Below the pieces are notes generated by a model, which searched no databases, was not told the origin of the DNA, and saw only the letters and a program-made list of their open reading frames with translations. The translations under genes and the position numbers were made by a program. This document shows positions 52,268 to 60,959 of a stretch of DNA of 64,000 nt, piece after piece. The DNA lies in contig CBDANK010000003.1 in the NCBI GenBank assembly GCA_965197565.1, forward strand, positions 62,001 through 126,000, given 5' to 3'. The stretch is from G963667675 sp965197565 (lineage in GTDB: Bacteria > Chloroflexota > Dehalococcoidia > Lucifugimonadales > UBA3495). Position 1 is the stretch's first letter. Each line of letters starts with the position of its first letter.

Positions 52268-52618
52268 TTGGCAGTCCGTGTAAGTTGGGACCACCAGTTG
52301 CACCATATTTCACCTCCCAGCAGCAACCGGATTTCAGTTTTGAGACGGAACAGGTGGACAACCGAGGAACGCAAAGAGGTGCTCGCTCGGCATATCGCCG
52401 TCTGGCTTTCAGAGGGCTACCGGGTTGAGTCGCAAGGCGAATTCCAAGCGGTTTTACTTCGCGGACATAGAGTAAAGCACATACTACATCTGATAATCAC
52501 GCTGATCACCGGAGGGATTTGGGCCATCGTATGGATAGGTCTCGGGATTTTCGGAGGCGAAGAGCGCGACTATGTATACGTTGACGAGGGGGGCAACCCC
52601 CATGTTTCCCGATTGTAA
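52268..52618 (+). CDS. small membrane protein (116 aa)
   Basis: The conserved part is TTEERKEVLARHIAVWLSEG, then GEFQAVLLRGHRVKHILHLI and a Gly/Trp-rich membrane segment (ITLITGGIWAIVWIGLGI), ending EERDYVYVDEGG. It is typical of small actinobacterial/Chloroflexota hypothetical proteins with one hairpin membrane region. The start used here is a rare codon; the real one may be nearer residue 25. No function is known. Confidence 0.55.
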   Translation: MAVRVSWDHQLHHISPPSSNRISVLRRNRWTTEERKEVLARHIAVWLSEGYRVESQGEFQAVLLRGHRVKHILHLIITLITGGIWAIVWIGLGIFGGEERDYVYVDEGGNPHVSRL

Positions 52619-52720
52619 TGCTTCTGATGAACAACGATTGATATTCTGTTGAGAAGCCCGCGAAACTCGGCACTGTGGTCGGGCAACGAGTGAATATTCG
52701 ATTAGTAAGGAGCCAAAGAG

Positions 52721-52945
52721 ATGACCAACCTTCTTCAACAAGCCTTCAAGAGAGCTTCAGAGCTCCCACAAGATAAACAGGACAAATTTGCGCGCTTTCT
52801 TCTGGCCGAGCTTGAGTCGGAGCGACAGTGGGCCGAATTGTTCAACCGCCCCGAATCTGAAGAGTTACTAGAGCAGTTAGCCGACGAGGCTCTCGCGGAG
52901 CACCAGGCAAGGCTAACTGAACTTCTCGATATCAAAGAACCGTAG
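52721..52945 (+). CDS. antitoxin-like protein of a RelE/ParE-type module
   Basis: 74 residues, acidic and helical (ASELPQDKQDKFARFLLAEL; LEQLADEALAEHQARLTELL), the usual first gene of ParE/RelE-type pairs in this group. An AAGGAGCC ribosome site precedes the ATG. The toxin starts 2 bases after the stop. DNA binding is inferred. Confidence 0.7.
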   Translation: MTNLLQQAFKRASELPQDKQDKFARFLLAELESERQWAELFNRPESEELLEQLADEALAEHQARLTELLDIKEP

Positions 52946-52947
52946 AC

Positions 52948-53217
52948 GTGCGTTCCTTTGTACGGAAGAGTTTCTGGGATGCCTACCGGCGCCTTCCGGA
53001 CCATGTGCAGCGCCAAGTTCGAGAGTCTTACCGCTTCTTCGCGTCTAATCCCAATCATCCCAGCTTAGACTTCAAACGAGTGAGCCAACGCCGTCCTGTG
53101 TATTCGGTGCGAGTGAGCATCAGTTATCGTGCTCTTGGCGTCCGGTCAGATAGCGACATGGTCTGGTTTTGGGTGGGTAGTCACCAAGAATACGACAGGC
53201 TTCTCAAGCGAGGTTAG
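52948..53217 (+). CDS. RelE/ParE-fold toxin
   Basis: 89 residues, basic, GTG start. FVRKSFWDAYRRLPDHVQRQ, HPSLDFKRVSQRRPVYSVRV, YRALGV and a C-terminal VGSHQEYDRLL give the RelE/ParE plait fold, with the final Tyr/His region at the likely ribonuclease site. It is coupled to the antitoxin gene in front. Confidence 0.75.
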   Translation: MRSFVRKSFWDAYRRLPDHVQRQVRESYRFFASNPNHPSLDFKRVSQRRPVYSVRVSISYRALGVRSDSDMVWFWVGSHQEYDRLLKRG

Positions 53218-53345
53218 GTCGCTCTCGTGGTGGACATCCCCAAGCCAGCAGTGGAATAAGGATTTACGATGGTGGGTGCTGAAAATCAATACCTCCCACC
53301 TACTTGACCTAGCAAAAGCCTGGCTCATCATAGCTGGCGGGCTCC

Positions 53346-53447
53346 TCACCAGTCGAAAAACGACTTGTTGGATATGAGGACTAGGTCGCGCGACGGTGCC
53401 TAGGCAATGAGCATCCGGTGGAAGGGGTCATCGAGGAAACCTGGCAG
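53346..53447 (-). pseudogene. vapC (PIN toxin) C-terminal relic
   Basis: The minus strand reads LPGFLDDPFHRMLIA, then TAG (53400-53402, as from CAG), then APSRDLVLISNKSFFDW. This matches the VapC pattern DPFDRMLIAQA...LVLIS. Only the last ~33 residues remain, before pcm. It carries a nonsense change and lacks the N-terminus. Confidence 0.4.
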
Positions 53448-53466
53448 CAGGCAGGGAGATGTGCAG

Positions 53467-54120
53467 TCACTGGAATTGGGGAAAAGCCTCCCGCCCGATG
53501 AGCGGTACGAAGCGGCACGGACCCATCATACTCACCGAAAGCCCTTCGTCGGTACGGACAGCGTGCACCAGTTCCTGCTGCTCCAGCGTGCCTACAGGAA
53601 TGACCAGCCTGCCCCCGACAGCCAACTGGGAGACCAGGAATTCAGGGAGCTTTGGCGAAGCGGCGGCAACTATAATTGCGTCGAAGGGGCCGTGGTTGAG
53701 ACAGCCCAGGGTAGGACCGGCCAACTCAACCCGCACATTGTTATAGCCCAACTCCCGGAGCAACTTATCGGCCCGCTGGGCCAAGGGCGGCACCAACTCT
53801 ACGGTGCACACTTGGCCTTGGGGCACCAGCAAGGAAAGAACCGCTGCTTGGTATCCGCTGCCGGCACCGACTTCCAGGACCTTTTCATGACTTTGGAGTC
53901 CTAGAGCGGCGACCATCAAGGCCACGATGTAGGGTTGTGAAATAGTTTGGCCTTCGCCGATGCCAAGGGGTAGGTCCAAGTAGGCCATGTGCCGGTGCTC
54001 CGGAGGCACAAACCTTTCCCGTGGAACCCGCTCCATTGCTTGGATAACGGATTCGGCACGTATCTTGCGCCGCAGGCTACTGGAGAGGTCTTTTCTGGAC
54101 TTAGCTAAGTCTTCCTGCAT
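53467..54120 (-). CDS. pcm: protein-L-isoaspartate O-methyltransferase
   Basis: SAM-dependent repair enzyme for damaged aspartyl residues. PCMT signatures: GEGQTISQPYIVA (substrate loop), VLEVGAGSGYQAAVL (motif I), and FDAIIVAAA. ATG at 54120 (MQEDLAKSRK); an in-frame start eight codons earlier is possible. Length is normal. Confidence 0.92.
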   Translation of the reverse strand: MQEDLAKSRKDLSSSLRRKIRAESVIQAMERVPRERFVPPEHRHMAYLDLPLGIGEGQTISQPYIVALMVAALGLQSHEKVLEVGAGSGYQAAVLSLLVPQGQVCTVELVPPLAQRADKLLRELGYNNVRVELAGPTLGCLNHGPFDAIIVAAASPKLPEFLVSQLAVGGRLVIPVGTLEQQELVHAVRTDEGLSVSMMGPCRFVPLIGREAFPQFQ

Positions 54121-54286
54121 ACGCCTACACCCCGACAGATTCACTATAGCACGGCGACCACCCCGTCACAACGCAGTGGGGCTTGGAGGGTAACCTTAAC
54201 TACAGCGTTGACGCCAGTCGGCGCGTGTGCTAGGCTCGAATAACTCTAGCTTCGCGGATTAGTATTACATAGATTTTAGTAGATTT

Positions 54287-54919
54287 GTGATAGTGAAACT
54301 CCGGCTCGACGACAAATCTCGCTGGCTTTCCTTGAGCGAAGCATGCCATTATCTGGACGTAAGCCAAGGCGCTCTTCGCCAGTGGGCCGACGGCGGCTTT
54401 TTACGAGTCTACCGCACCCCCGGCGGCCATCGCCGCTTTCTGCGAGATGATTTGGATGCTCTAACCGACAGCAGTTCGTCGTCTCCGGATTCCGACAAGC
54501 ATGGAGAGTTGGAAGGTTCGGCGCTGCGCCGAATCCGGCGGCGGCTGCAACAGGAAACCGTGGCCAGTCAGCACTGGTACCGCAGTGTCGAAACGCAGGG
54601 ACGGGACCGTATGCGCCTCTTCGGCCGCCGGTTGTTGTCCATCTTGGCCCAACACCAGCCCCTTACCCGGCAACGGCGTCAGGGGGCCTTGGAGGAGTCC
54701 TATCTGCTGGGACGGGAATACGGGACCGAGATGTCTGGCCGCGGCGTGACACTGAAAGAAACCATGGAAGCGTTCATCTTCTTTCGCAATATGGTTCTAG
54801 ATTCGGCATCCTCCAATTATTGGGGGCGAATCCTGGAATTGGCCGACCGGGTCCTGTTGGGGGTTACCGAGTCCTATCAAAACCGTGCATCGGTTGGAGC
54901 GGCTCCGGCCAATACATAA
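54287..54919 (+). CDS. MerR/excisionase-type HTH regulator upstream of the siroheme/heme operon
   Basis: An N-terminal winged-helix of BldC/MerR type (LSLSEACHYLDVSQGALRQW, then RVYRTPGGHRRFLRDDL) ends near residue 60. A charged linker follows, then a ~130-residue helical domain (EESYLLGREYGTEMSGRGVT; FIFFRNMVLDS) that resembles RsbR/KaiC-associated N-terminal sensory folds. It has 47 bases to the siroheme decarboxylase gene, so it may share its transcript and control it. The ligand is unknown. Confidence 0.75.
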   Translation: MIVKLRLDDKSRWLSLSEACHYLDVSQGALRQWADGGFLRVYRTPGGHRRFLRDDLDALTDSSSSSPDSDKHGELEGSALRRIRRRLQQETVASQHWYRSVETQGRDRMRLFGRRLLSILAQHQPLTRQRRQGALEESYLLGREYGTEMSGRGVTLKETMEAFIFFRNMVLDSASSNYWGRILELADRVLLGVTESYQNRASVGAAPANT

Positions 54920-54966
54920 TTCTTGATATGCCATGTCGGCAGACTTTTGGGAGGCATTAAACACTA

Positions 54967-56019
54967 ATGGACTTGATCGATCGGCAGTTGTTGAATCTAG
55001 TCCAGGGAGAGTTCCCCCTAGTGGACCGCCCTTATTTGAGCTTGGCGGAGCAACTGCAAATCGGCGAGCAAGAAGTCATAGACCGGTTGGACCGCTTGAA
55101 ACAGACTAATGTATTGCGTCAAGTCAGCGCGATTTTCGATACCCGCCGCTTGGGCTACAAGACCACCTTGGTGGCTATGGCCTATGACCCGGCAAAGCTC
55201 CACCAAGGCGCTCTCCAGATCAACCGGCATCCCGGCGTTAGCCACAACTACGCCCGGGAGGGCTCGTATTACAATTTGTGGTTCACTGTGGCGGTGCCCC
55301 CCGACCACGACTTGGAGGCCACTGTGGACCGGATGGCCCGGGAAACGGGCGCTCTGACCGCCCGGATTATGCCCACGATCCGGTTTTTCAAGATAGGCGT
55401 CAACTTCGATATGGTCCGCCGGAAAGGCTCCTCTTTCAACTATAACCCGGACGGCGGCCGGGAAGACGGGGCCGCTAATGACTGGAACAAACCCGTGGCC
55501 CTAACCGATACCGACGAGTCGATAATCCGGGAATTGCAAGAGGACCTTCCCCTAGTCCCCCGGCCTTTTGATGATATGGCGAGTCGCCTTGGCATAACCA
55601 CGGCGGAATTGTTCGCCAAGGCAGCCGAGTTCCAAGACCGAAAGATAATGCGGCGGTACAGTGCGGTATTGCATCACCGGCGGTCGGGTTTCAAGGCCAA
55701 CGCCATGATCGTCTGGAATGTGCCGCCGGAACGGTCCGAGGAAGTTGGCATGATCATGGCTCAACATTCCGCTGTCACTCATTGCTACGAACGTCCAACC
55801 TTTCCTGATTGGCCTTACACTCATTTCACCATGGTCCACGCCACCTCTCAGGAAGGTTGCGAGGAGATCGGGAAGGAGATAGCCGAGGCTACCGGTATTA
55901 TCGACCGGTTGTTTCTCTACAGCACCAGGGAATACAAGAAGACTCGAGTGCGCTATTTTGTCGAGGACTATGAACGGTACCGGGAGGGGGAACAAGCCGA
56001 CCCCGTGGCCCAAGCCTAG
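54967..56019 (+). CDS. siroheme decarboxylase, AhbA-AhbB fusion
   Basis: 350 residues made of two AsnC/Lrp-like halves: residues 1-155 (DRQLLNLVQGEFPLVDRPYL; EGSYYNLWFTVAV) and ~175-340 (DESIIRELQEDLPLVPRPFD; WPYTHFTMVHATS). Normally AhbA and AhbB are separate and form a heterodimer that turns siroheme into didecarboxysiroheme, an intermediate of the alternative heme pathway. A related use is d1 heme (NirDLGH). AhbC and AhbD are not in the window. It is first of the tetrapyrrole genes. Confidence 0.87.
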   Translation: MDLIDRQLLNLVQGEFPLVDRPYLSLAEQLQIGEQEVIDRLDRLKQTNVLRQVSAIFDTRRLGYKTTLVAMAYDPAKLHQGALQINRHPGVSHNYAREGSYYNLWFTVAVPPDHDLEATVDRMARETGALTARIMPTIRFFKIGVNFDMVRRKGSSFNYNPDGGREDGAANDWNKPVALTDTDESIIRELQEDLPLVPRPFDDMASRLGITTAELFAKAAEFQDRKIMRRYSAVLHHRRSGFKANAMIVWNVPPERSEEVGMIMAQHSAVTHCYERPTFPDWPYTHFTMVHATSQEGCEEIGKEIAEATGIIDRLFLYSTREYKKTRVRYFVEDYERYREGEQADPVAQA

Positions 56020-56031
56020 AAAGGCCCCAGC

Positions 56032-56775
56032 ATGTCGCCCTACTATCCGGCGTTTCTGAACATCAAAGGCAAACATTGCGTCGTGTTCGGAGGCGGCGCG
56101 GTGGCGGAAAGCAAGATCGCTAAACTACGGGATGCCGGCGCCAAGATCACCGTGGTCAGCCCACAAGTGACGGCCGGCATCCTGGAAGCCGTTCGGCAGG
56201 GGCGCTTGGACTGGCAAGCCCGCGAATACCGGGCTGGGGACTTGCGGGGGGCGTTCCTGGGCATTGCCACCACCAATGTCCGTTCGGTCAATAAGTCGAT
56301 CTCCGAAGAGGCGGAAGAGTTGGGCGTCCTCATTAACGTGGTGGACGAACCGGCCCAGTGTTCCTTTATAGCTCCCTCGATAGTCAACCGGGGTACGGTT
56401 ACCGTGGCCATATCCACCGCCGGCGCCAGCCCGGCCTTGGCCCGCAAGTTGCGAGAGGAACTTACGGTCAGCCCGGTGCTGGATTGGGCCGACCTAGCCG
56501 GGATCACGTCTCAGGCCCGGAAACGGGTGAAAAAGCAAGGCGTGGCGGTGGACCCGCAGCGGTGGCAGTGTTGTCTTACGCCGGACCTGCTGCAACTGGT
56601 CCAAGAGGGCCGGGAAGAAGAAGCCTTGACCTCCTTAATGGCCAAGCTGACCGGGGACAATGCGCCCCACCTCTGCCCGGACGTTCACCGCTGCCAGCCC
56701 GGAGGTTGCCGCCAGCCTTTTAATCGCCAGACCGGGAGGGCGGCTCATCAAAACGAGAGGGACCGGAGAGTCTGA
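56032..56775 (+). CDS. precorrin-2 dehydrogenase/sirohydrochlorin ferrochelatase (CysG N-domain type)
   Basis: 247 residues. It has the NAD Rossmann start (CVVFGGGAVAESKIAKLRDA), the dimerisation domain with the DEPAQCSFIAPSIVNRG segment, and ISTAGASPALARKLREEL. It oxidises precorrin-2 and inserts Fe2+ to make siroheme for AhbAB, 12 bases upstream. The C-terminal ~80 residues are a divergent helical tail with His/Cys residues. Next gene is hemC after 33 bases. Confidence 0.88.
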   Translation: MSPYYPAFLNIKGKHCVVFGGGAVAESKIAKLRDAGAKITVVSPQVTAGILEAVRQGRLDWQAREYRAGDLRGAFLGIATTNVRSVNKSISEEAEELGVLINVVDEPAQCSFIAPSIVNRGTVTVAISTAGASPALARKLREELTVSPVLDWADLAGITSQARKRVKKQGVAVDPQRWQCCLTPDLLQLVQEGREEEALTSLMAKLTGDNAPHLCPDVHRCQPGGCRQPFNRQTGRAAHQNERDRRV

Positions 56776-56808
56776 CATTTCATTGAGGAACGAATCACCA
56801 GTCCGCCG

Positions 56809-57771
56809 GTGGTTAATATGGCCCCAAGCAAGACAATAAAGGTTGGAAGCCGGGGCAGTGCCTTGGCCCTGCGCCAGGACGAAGAGGTCCTGTCACTGCT
56901 GCGCCCGATGCGCCCGGACCTGGACTTCGAAGTGGTTAGCGTGTCTACTCAGGGCGACGCCAACCCAAACGCATCATTGACCGGGTTGGGCTTGGGGGTT
57001 TTTGTCACGGAAATCGAGCGGCAGTTGCAAGAAGGCTTGCTGGATATGGCAATCCACAGCCTGAAGGACTTGCCGACCCAAATACCTCAGGACTTGGCCT
57101 TGGGCGCCGTACTACGCAGGCTGGACCCGCGGGATGTCCTGGTAAACCGTTGGGACTGTTCCTTGGCCGAGTTGCCCAAAGACGCCCGGATCGGCACCAG
57201 CAGCCCCCGGCGCCAGGCTCTGCTCAAGAGCCTCTGCCCCCAGGCTATCCTAGTGCCGATCCGGGGCAACGTGGAAACCCGGTTGCGTAAGGCCCAGGGC
57301 GAGGAGTGCGATGGCGCCATCCTGGCTGCGGCCGGCATGGCCCGGTTGGGGTTGAGCCAACAAATTACCGAGTACCTTTCTCCCCAGAGGTTCGTGCCGC
57401 CGCCCGGCCAAGGCGCCTTGGCCGTTGAGGTCCGGGCAGACGACGACCGAATGCTGGAGTTGCTCCGGCCCATAGAACATATCGAGACTCGGCTGGCCGT
57501 TACTGCGGAACGCGCCTTTCTGGAAAAGCTGGGCGGCGGCTGCCAGTTGCCTGTGGGAGTCTACGCCCGTTGCCAGGGGGAGTTGATGTTGATGACCCTG
57601 TTCATCTGCTCACCCGACGGCGGCAAAGTCTTCCGGTCCAAGCTAGAGGGTCTGGCCCTCGACCCATTGCAAACGGCCAACGACGCTTATCTAGCTGTGG
57701 TGGAGCGGGGCGGCATCGAGTTGCTCGATTTGGAACATGTTGAGCAGCATAAGTCCGGGCTGGAAGAGTAG
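56809..57771 (+). CDS. hemC: hydroxymethylbilane synthase (porphobilinogen deaminase)
   Basis: 320 residues. It polymerises four porphobilinogens. GSRGSALALRQ at the N-terminus, HSLKDLPT, GTSSPRRQALL, and the dipyrromethane cofactor Cys245 in LGGGCQLPVG are present. Starts are GTG 56809 or ATG 56818. The fused cobA-hemD follows after 3 bases. Confidence 0.95.
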   Translation: MVNMAPSKTIKVGSRGSALALRQDEEVLSLLRPMRPDLDFEVVSVSTQGDANPNASLTGLGLGVFVTEIERQLQEGLLDMAIHSLKDLPTQIPQDLALGAVLRRLDPRDVLVNRWDCSLAELPKDARIGTSSPRRQALLKSLCPQAILVPIRGNVETRLRKAQGEECDGAILAAAGMARLGLSQQITEYLSPQRFVPPPGQGALAVEVRADDDRMLELLRPIEHIETRLAVTAERAFLEKLGGGCQLPVGVYARCQGELMLMTLFICSPDGGKVFRSKLEGLALDPLQTANDAYLAVVERGGIELLDLEHVEQHKSGLEE

Positions 57772-57774
57772 GAG

Positions 57775-59292
57775 TTGACTGGCAAAGTCTACTTAGTGGG
57801 CGCCGGCCCCGGTGATCCGGGGCTGATCACTCAGAAAGGGTTGCGTTGCCTGGAAAAAGCCCAGGTAGTAGTCTACGACCGGTTGTTGGACCCGTCATTG
57901 CTACAGGCTGCTCCGCTTTCCGCTGAAAGAGTATTTGTTGGCAAAGGGCGAGGCCGCCAGGCCCTTGCCCAGAAAGAAATCAACCGGGTGTTGATCGACC
58001 GGGCCGCCGCCGGACTGGAGGTAGTGCGCCTCAAAGGAGGCGACCCCTTTGTTTTCGGACGGGGCGGCGAGGAAGCCTTAGCCTTGACCGAGCACGGGGT
58101 CCCTTTCGAGGTGGTCCCAGGGGTTACTTCTCCCATTGCGGCTGCTGCTTACGCTGGCATTCCCCTTACTCACCGGGGGGCGTCCTCCATTTTTACCGTG
58201 GTCAGCGGCAGCGAAGACCCGTCGAAACCGGGGTCGACGGTGCCATGGGAGACCTTGGCCCGGACCGGCGGCACCTTGGTGGTGCTCATGGGTTGGGCGG
58301 GAATGGAGGGCATTCTGGAAGCGCTGCGCTGCGGCGGCATGGACCCGGCCACACCGGCGGCCCTGGTCCAATGGGGCACCTGGCTCCAACAAAAGACCGT
58401 CGCGGGTTGCTTGGAAAACATCCTGGAGCGGGGCCGCCAAGCGGGGCTGGAGCCGCCGGTCATCGCCGTCTTGGGCAAGGTGGTCGAGCTTAGGGAACAA
58501 CTGCGTTGGTTCGACAACAAGCCCCTTTGGGGTAAAAAAGTGTTGATTACCCGCTCTAGGAGCCAAGCCTCAACATTGAAATCCCTTCTGAAGGGTCTGG
58601 GGGCTACCCCGATTGAACTGCCCACCATACAGACCTTGCCCCTGGAAGACTATGACCAGCTCGACGAGGCACTGGACCGGCTGGCGGATTTTCGCTGGGT
58701 CATATTCGCCAGCGCCAATGCCGTGGAAGCGGTATTCTCACGTCTGGCAATGAGGGACTATCCCCGCGATGCCAGGGCTTTCGGGTCGGTCAAAGTCGGC
58801 GCTATCGGTCCCGCTACGGCACAGGCTTTGGAGCGCCGGGGCATCATAGCCGATTATGTGCCCATCAATTCGACGTCCCAAGCGGTGGTCGATGAGTTGT
58901 CGGACCGTGATTGGACAAACGCAGCGGTGCTTCTACCCGGAGCCGACATCGGCCGGGACCTGTTAGCCCAGGGTTTGGCTCAATTGGGCGCTCAAGTAAA
59001 ACTGGTTGCCGTCTATCGCACCGTCGCTGCCCCTGACGTTGGCCCCCTGGCCCGGAAGACCCTGGACCAAGGGGTCGATATCGTAACCTTCACCAGTTCT
59101 TCCACAGTGCGCAACCTGTTGGAGGCTCTGAGCGGCGATGGCTCCGGTTTGAATTCCAGTATAATAGCTTGCATCGGCCCGGTCACCGCGGCCACGGCTA
59201 GAGAGTTGGGCTTGCGCGTGGACTTGGTGGCGGCAAAGCATAACGTCGAAGGTTTGGCGGAATCTCTTGTTGCCCACTTTGGAGGCGGCTAG
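57775..59292 (+). CDS. cobA-hemD: uroporphyrinogen-III C-methyltransferase/uroporphyrinogen-III synthase fusion
   Basis: 505 residues with TTG start. The N-terminal SUMT domain (VGAGPGDPGLIT; VVRLKGGDPFVFGRGGEE; VVPGVTSPIAAAAYAGIPLT) methylates uroporphyrinogen III to precorrin-2. The C-terminal HemD domain from ~255 (VLITRSRSQASTLKSLL; FASANAVEAVFSRL) closes hydroxymethylbilane to uroporphyrinogen III. The fusion is widespread in Chloroflexota and Firmicutes. It links hemC to the siroheme branch. Confidence 0.94.
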   Translation: MTGKVYLVGAGPGDPGLITQKGLRCLEKAQVVVYDRLLDPSLLQAAPLSAERVFVGKGRGRQALAQKEINRVLIDRAAAGLEVVRLKGGDPFVFGRGGEEALALTEHGVPFEVVPGVTSPIAAAAYAGIPLTHRGASSIFTVVSGSEDPSKPGSTVPWETLARTGGTLVVLMGWAGMEGILEALRCGGMDPATPAALVQWGTWLQQKTVAGCLENILERGRQAGLEPPVIAVLGKVVELREQLRWFDNKPLWGKKVLITRSRSQASTLKSLLKGLGATPIELPTIQTLPLEDYDQLDEALDRLADFRWVIFASANAVEAVFSRLAMRDYPRDARAFGSVKVGAIGPATAQALERRGIIADYVPINSTSQAVVDELSDRDWTNAAVLLPGADIGRDLLAQGLAQLGAQVKLVAVYRTVAAPDVGPLARKTLDQGVDIVTFTSSSTVRNLLEALSGDGSGLNSSIIACIGPVTAATARELGLRVDLVAAKHNVEGLAESLVAHFGGG

Positions 59293-59331
59293 GGTTGCCG
59301 CACACTGTATCACTACAATAAAGGGGAGACC

Positions 59332-60315
59332 ATGGTTAGCTTTCCAGACATGCGGTTGCGCAGGCTGAGGGGACAAGAGTCCATGCGGAATATGGCCCGG
59401 GAAACCCGATTGTCGGTAAAGGAGTTCGTTTATCCTATGTTCGTTGCTCATGGCAACGGCGTGCGCGAACCCATCGAGCCGATGCCGGGCTGCTATCATC
59501 TTTCACTGGACCGGCTGAGCGAAGAAGTCGCCGAAGTCGCCGACTTGGGCGTTCCGGCAGTCCTCCTGTTCGGGCTGCCCGCCGAAAAAGACGCTATGGG
59601 CACCGAGGGCTACGATCCGGAAGGCATAGTACAAGAGGCTATCCGGGTTATCAAGCAGAACACGCCCGAGATGATGGTAATCACCGATGTCTGCATGTGT
59701 GAGTACACCGATCACGGGCACTGTGGAATCATCGAGAACGGACTGGTCGACAACGACCAGACTTTAGAACTACTGGCCCGCACCGCCGTATCCCATGCTC
59801 AAGCCGGGGCCGACTTGGTGGCTCCTTCAGCTATGATGGACGGTCAAGTGTGGGCCATCCGTCAAGCGTTGAACGGCCAGGGATACACCGACCTGCCGAT
59901 AATGGGTTACGCGGCCAAGTACGCCTCGGCGTTTTTCGGTCCATTCCGGGTGGCCGCCGACTCCACGCCCCAGTTTGGCGACCGGCGCAGCTACCAGATG
60001 GACCCGGCCAATGCCCGCATGGCCATGCGGGAAATAGAAAGCGACATTGCGGAGGGCGCCGACATAGTAATGGTAAAACCGGCTTTATCTTACCTGGACG
60101 TAATCCGCCAAGCCAGAGACAGGTTCGACCATCCCTTGGCGGCTTACAACGTCAGCGGCGAATACTCCATGGTCAAGGCCGCTTCCGGCCACGGCTGGGT
60201 CGACGAAAAGAATGTTACCCTGGAGTTGCTTACCGCAATAAAACGGGCCGGCGCCAACATAATTCTCAGCTATCACGCCAAGGAGGTTGCCCGCTGGTTG
60301 AGGGAGACTGAGTGA
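59332..60315 (+). CDS. hemB: porphobilinogen synthase (delta-aminolevulinate dehydratase)
   Basis: 327 residues. It joins two aminolevulinates. The zinc cysteine site DVCMCEYTDHGHCG is present, as are both active-site lysines, in YAAKYASAFFGPFR and MVKPALSYLD. A AAGGGGAG ribosome site precedes the ATG. It closes the operon before the terminator at 60409. hemA and hemL, which make aminolevulinate, are not in the window. Confidence 0.95.
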   Translation: MVSFPDMRLRRLRGQESMRNMARETRLSVKEFVYPMFVAHGNGVREPIEPMPGCYHLSLDRLSEEVAEVADLGVPAVLLFGLPAEKDAMGTEGYDPEGIVQEAIRVIKQNTPEMMVITDVCMCEYTDHGHCGIIENGLVDNDQTLELLARTAVSHAQAGADLVAPSAMMDGQVWAIRQALNGQGYTDLPIMGYAAKYASAFFGPFRVAADSTPQFGDRRSYQMDPANARMAMREIESDIAEGADIVMVKPALSYLDVIRQARDRFDHPLAAYNVSGEYSMVKAASGHGWVDEKNVTLELLTAIKRAGANIILSYHAKEVARWLRETE

Positions 60316-60408
60316 GGAAGTCAAACCGACTTTAGACTAGGTCAAAGTCATTGGATTGAAGGGTCGGGCCGGGCAGCTAAAGCGACGACCGGCAAATAAG
60401 CTAGACCT

Positions 60409-60441
60409 AAACGGCCCGCCGGTCTTTATGGCGGGCCGTTT
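60409..60441. terminator. bidirectional rho-independent terminator (hemB / sodN)
   Basis: Twelve-base perfect stem AAACGGCCCGCC (60409-60420) / GGCGGGCCGTTT (60430-60441), loop GGTCTTTAT, with a T-rich tail TTGTT on the + side. It ends the hem operon and can serve the convergent sodN. Confidence 0.85.
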
Positions 60442-60461
60442 TTGTTGCAAAGCGCCCTTGG

Positions 60462-60938
60462 CTAGGACCCGTAGCGGACTGCGGCGTTGGGGTCGCTGTA
60501 AGTAACGTTCTTGGTAGCCCAGAATACCTCGCTGATGCGGTCAACAGTGGCCACCAGTTCCTGGGCCGCGTCCATGTCCACGTTTTGCCGGTTGCGTCCG
60601 GCCAGTTTCTCCGCGTTCCAGAATGTGGTGTGTATGTCGGGGTGCGCCTCAAGATGAGTGGGATTGAAGTAGTCGGCCCATAATATGCGGAGTTCCTTCT
60701 TGACGACCTCCGCGTGCTCTTCCTTGACGGCGACATACCGAGCCAGTTTGTTGGCGTAATCCTGGAAGGCAGCGGCATCGGTGTCGGAGCCCGGCCTCTC
60801 CAGGGCCTGAATTCGCAGAACCATTTTTTGCACCGTCTGTGCGGCGATTTTCGCTGCTATAGGGTCGTAAATCCCGCAGGGGATATCACAGTGCGCTTCA
60901 GCTATTTGCGCCTTCAACAACCCGAGTGGGTTAAACAT
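60462..60938 (-). CDS. sodN: nickel superoxide dismutase
   Basis: 158 residues. A 15-residue leader is followed by the nickel hook H16-C17-D-I-P-C21-G-I-Y24 (mature start at His16), then a helical bundle (LARYVAVKEEHAEVVKKELR; FWATKNVTY). It scavenges superoxide. The leader must be removed to expose His16; the peptidase SodX is usually adjacent but is not seen here. An AGGGGGAC ribosome site precedes the ATG. Confidence 0.9.
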   Translation of the reverse strand: MFNPLGLLKAQIAEAHCDIPCGIYDPIAAKIAAQTVQKMVLRIQALERPGSDTDAAAFQDYANKLARYVAVKEEHAEVVKKELRILWADYFNPTHLEAHPDIHTTFWNAEKLAGRNRQNVDMDAAQELVATVDRISEVFWATKNVTYSDPNAAVRYGS

Positions 60939-60959
60939 GGTCCCCCTCCTCGCCCGTAA

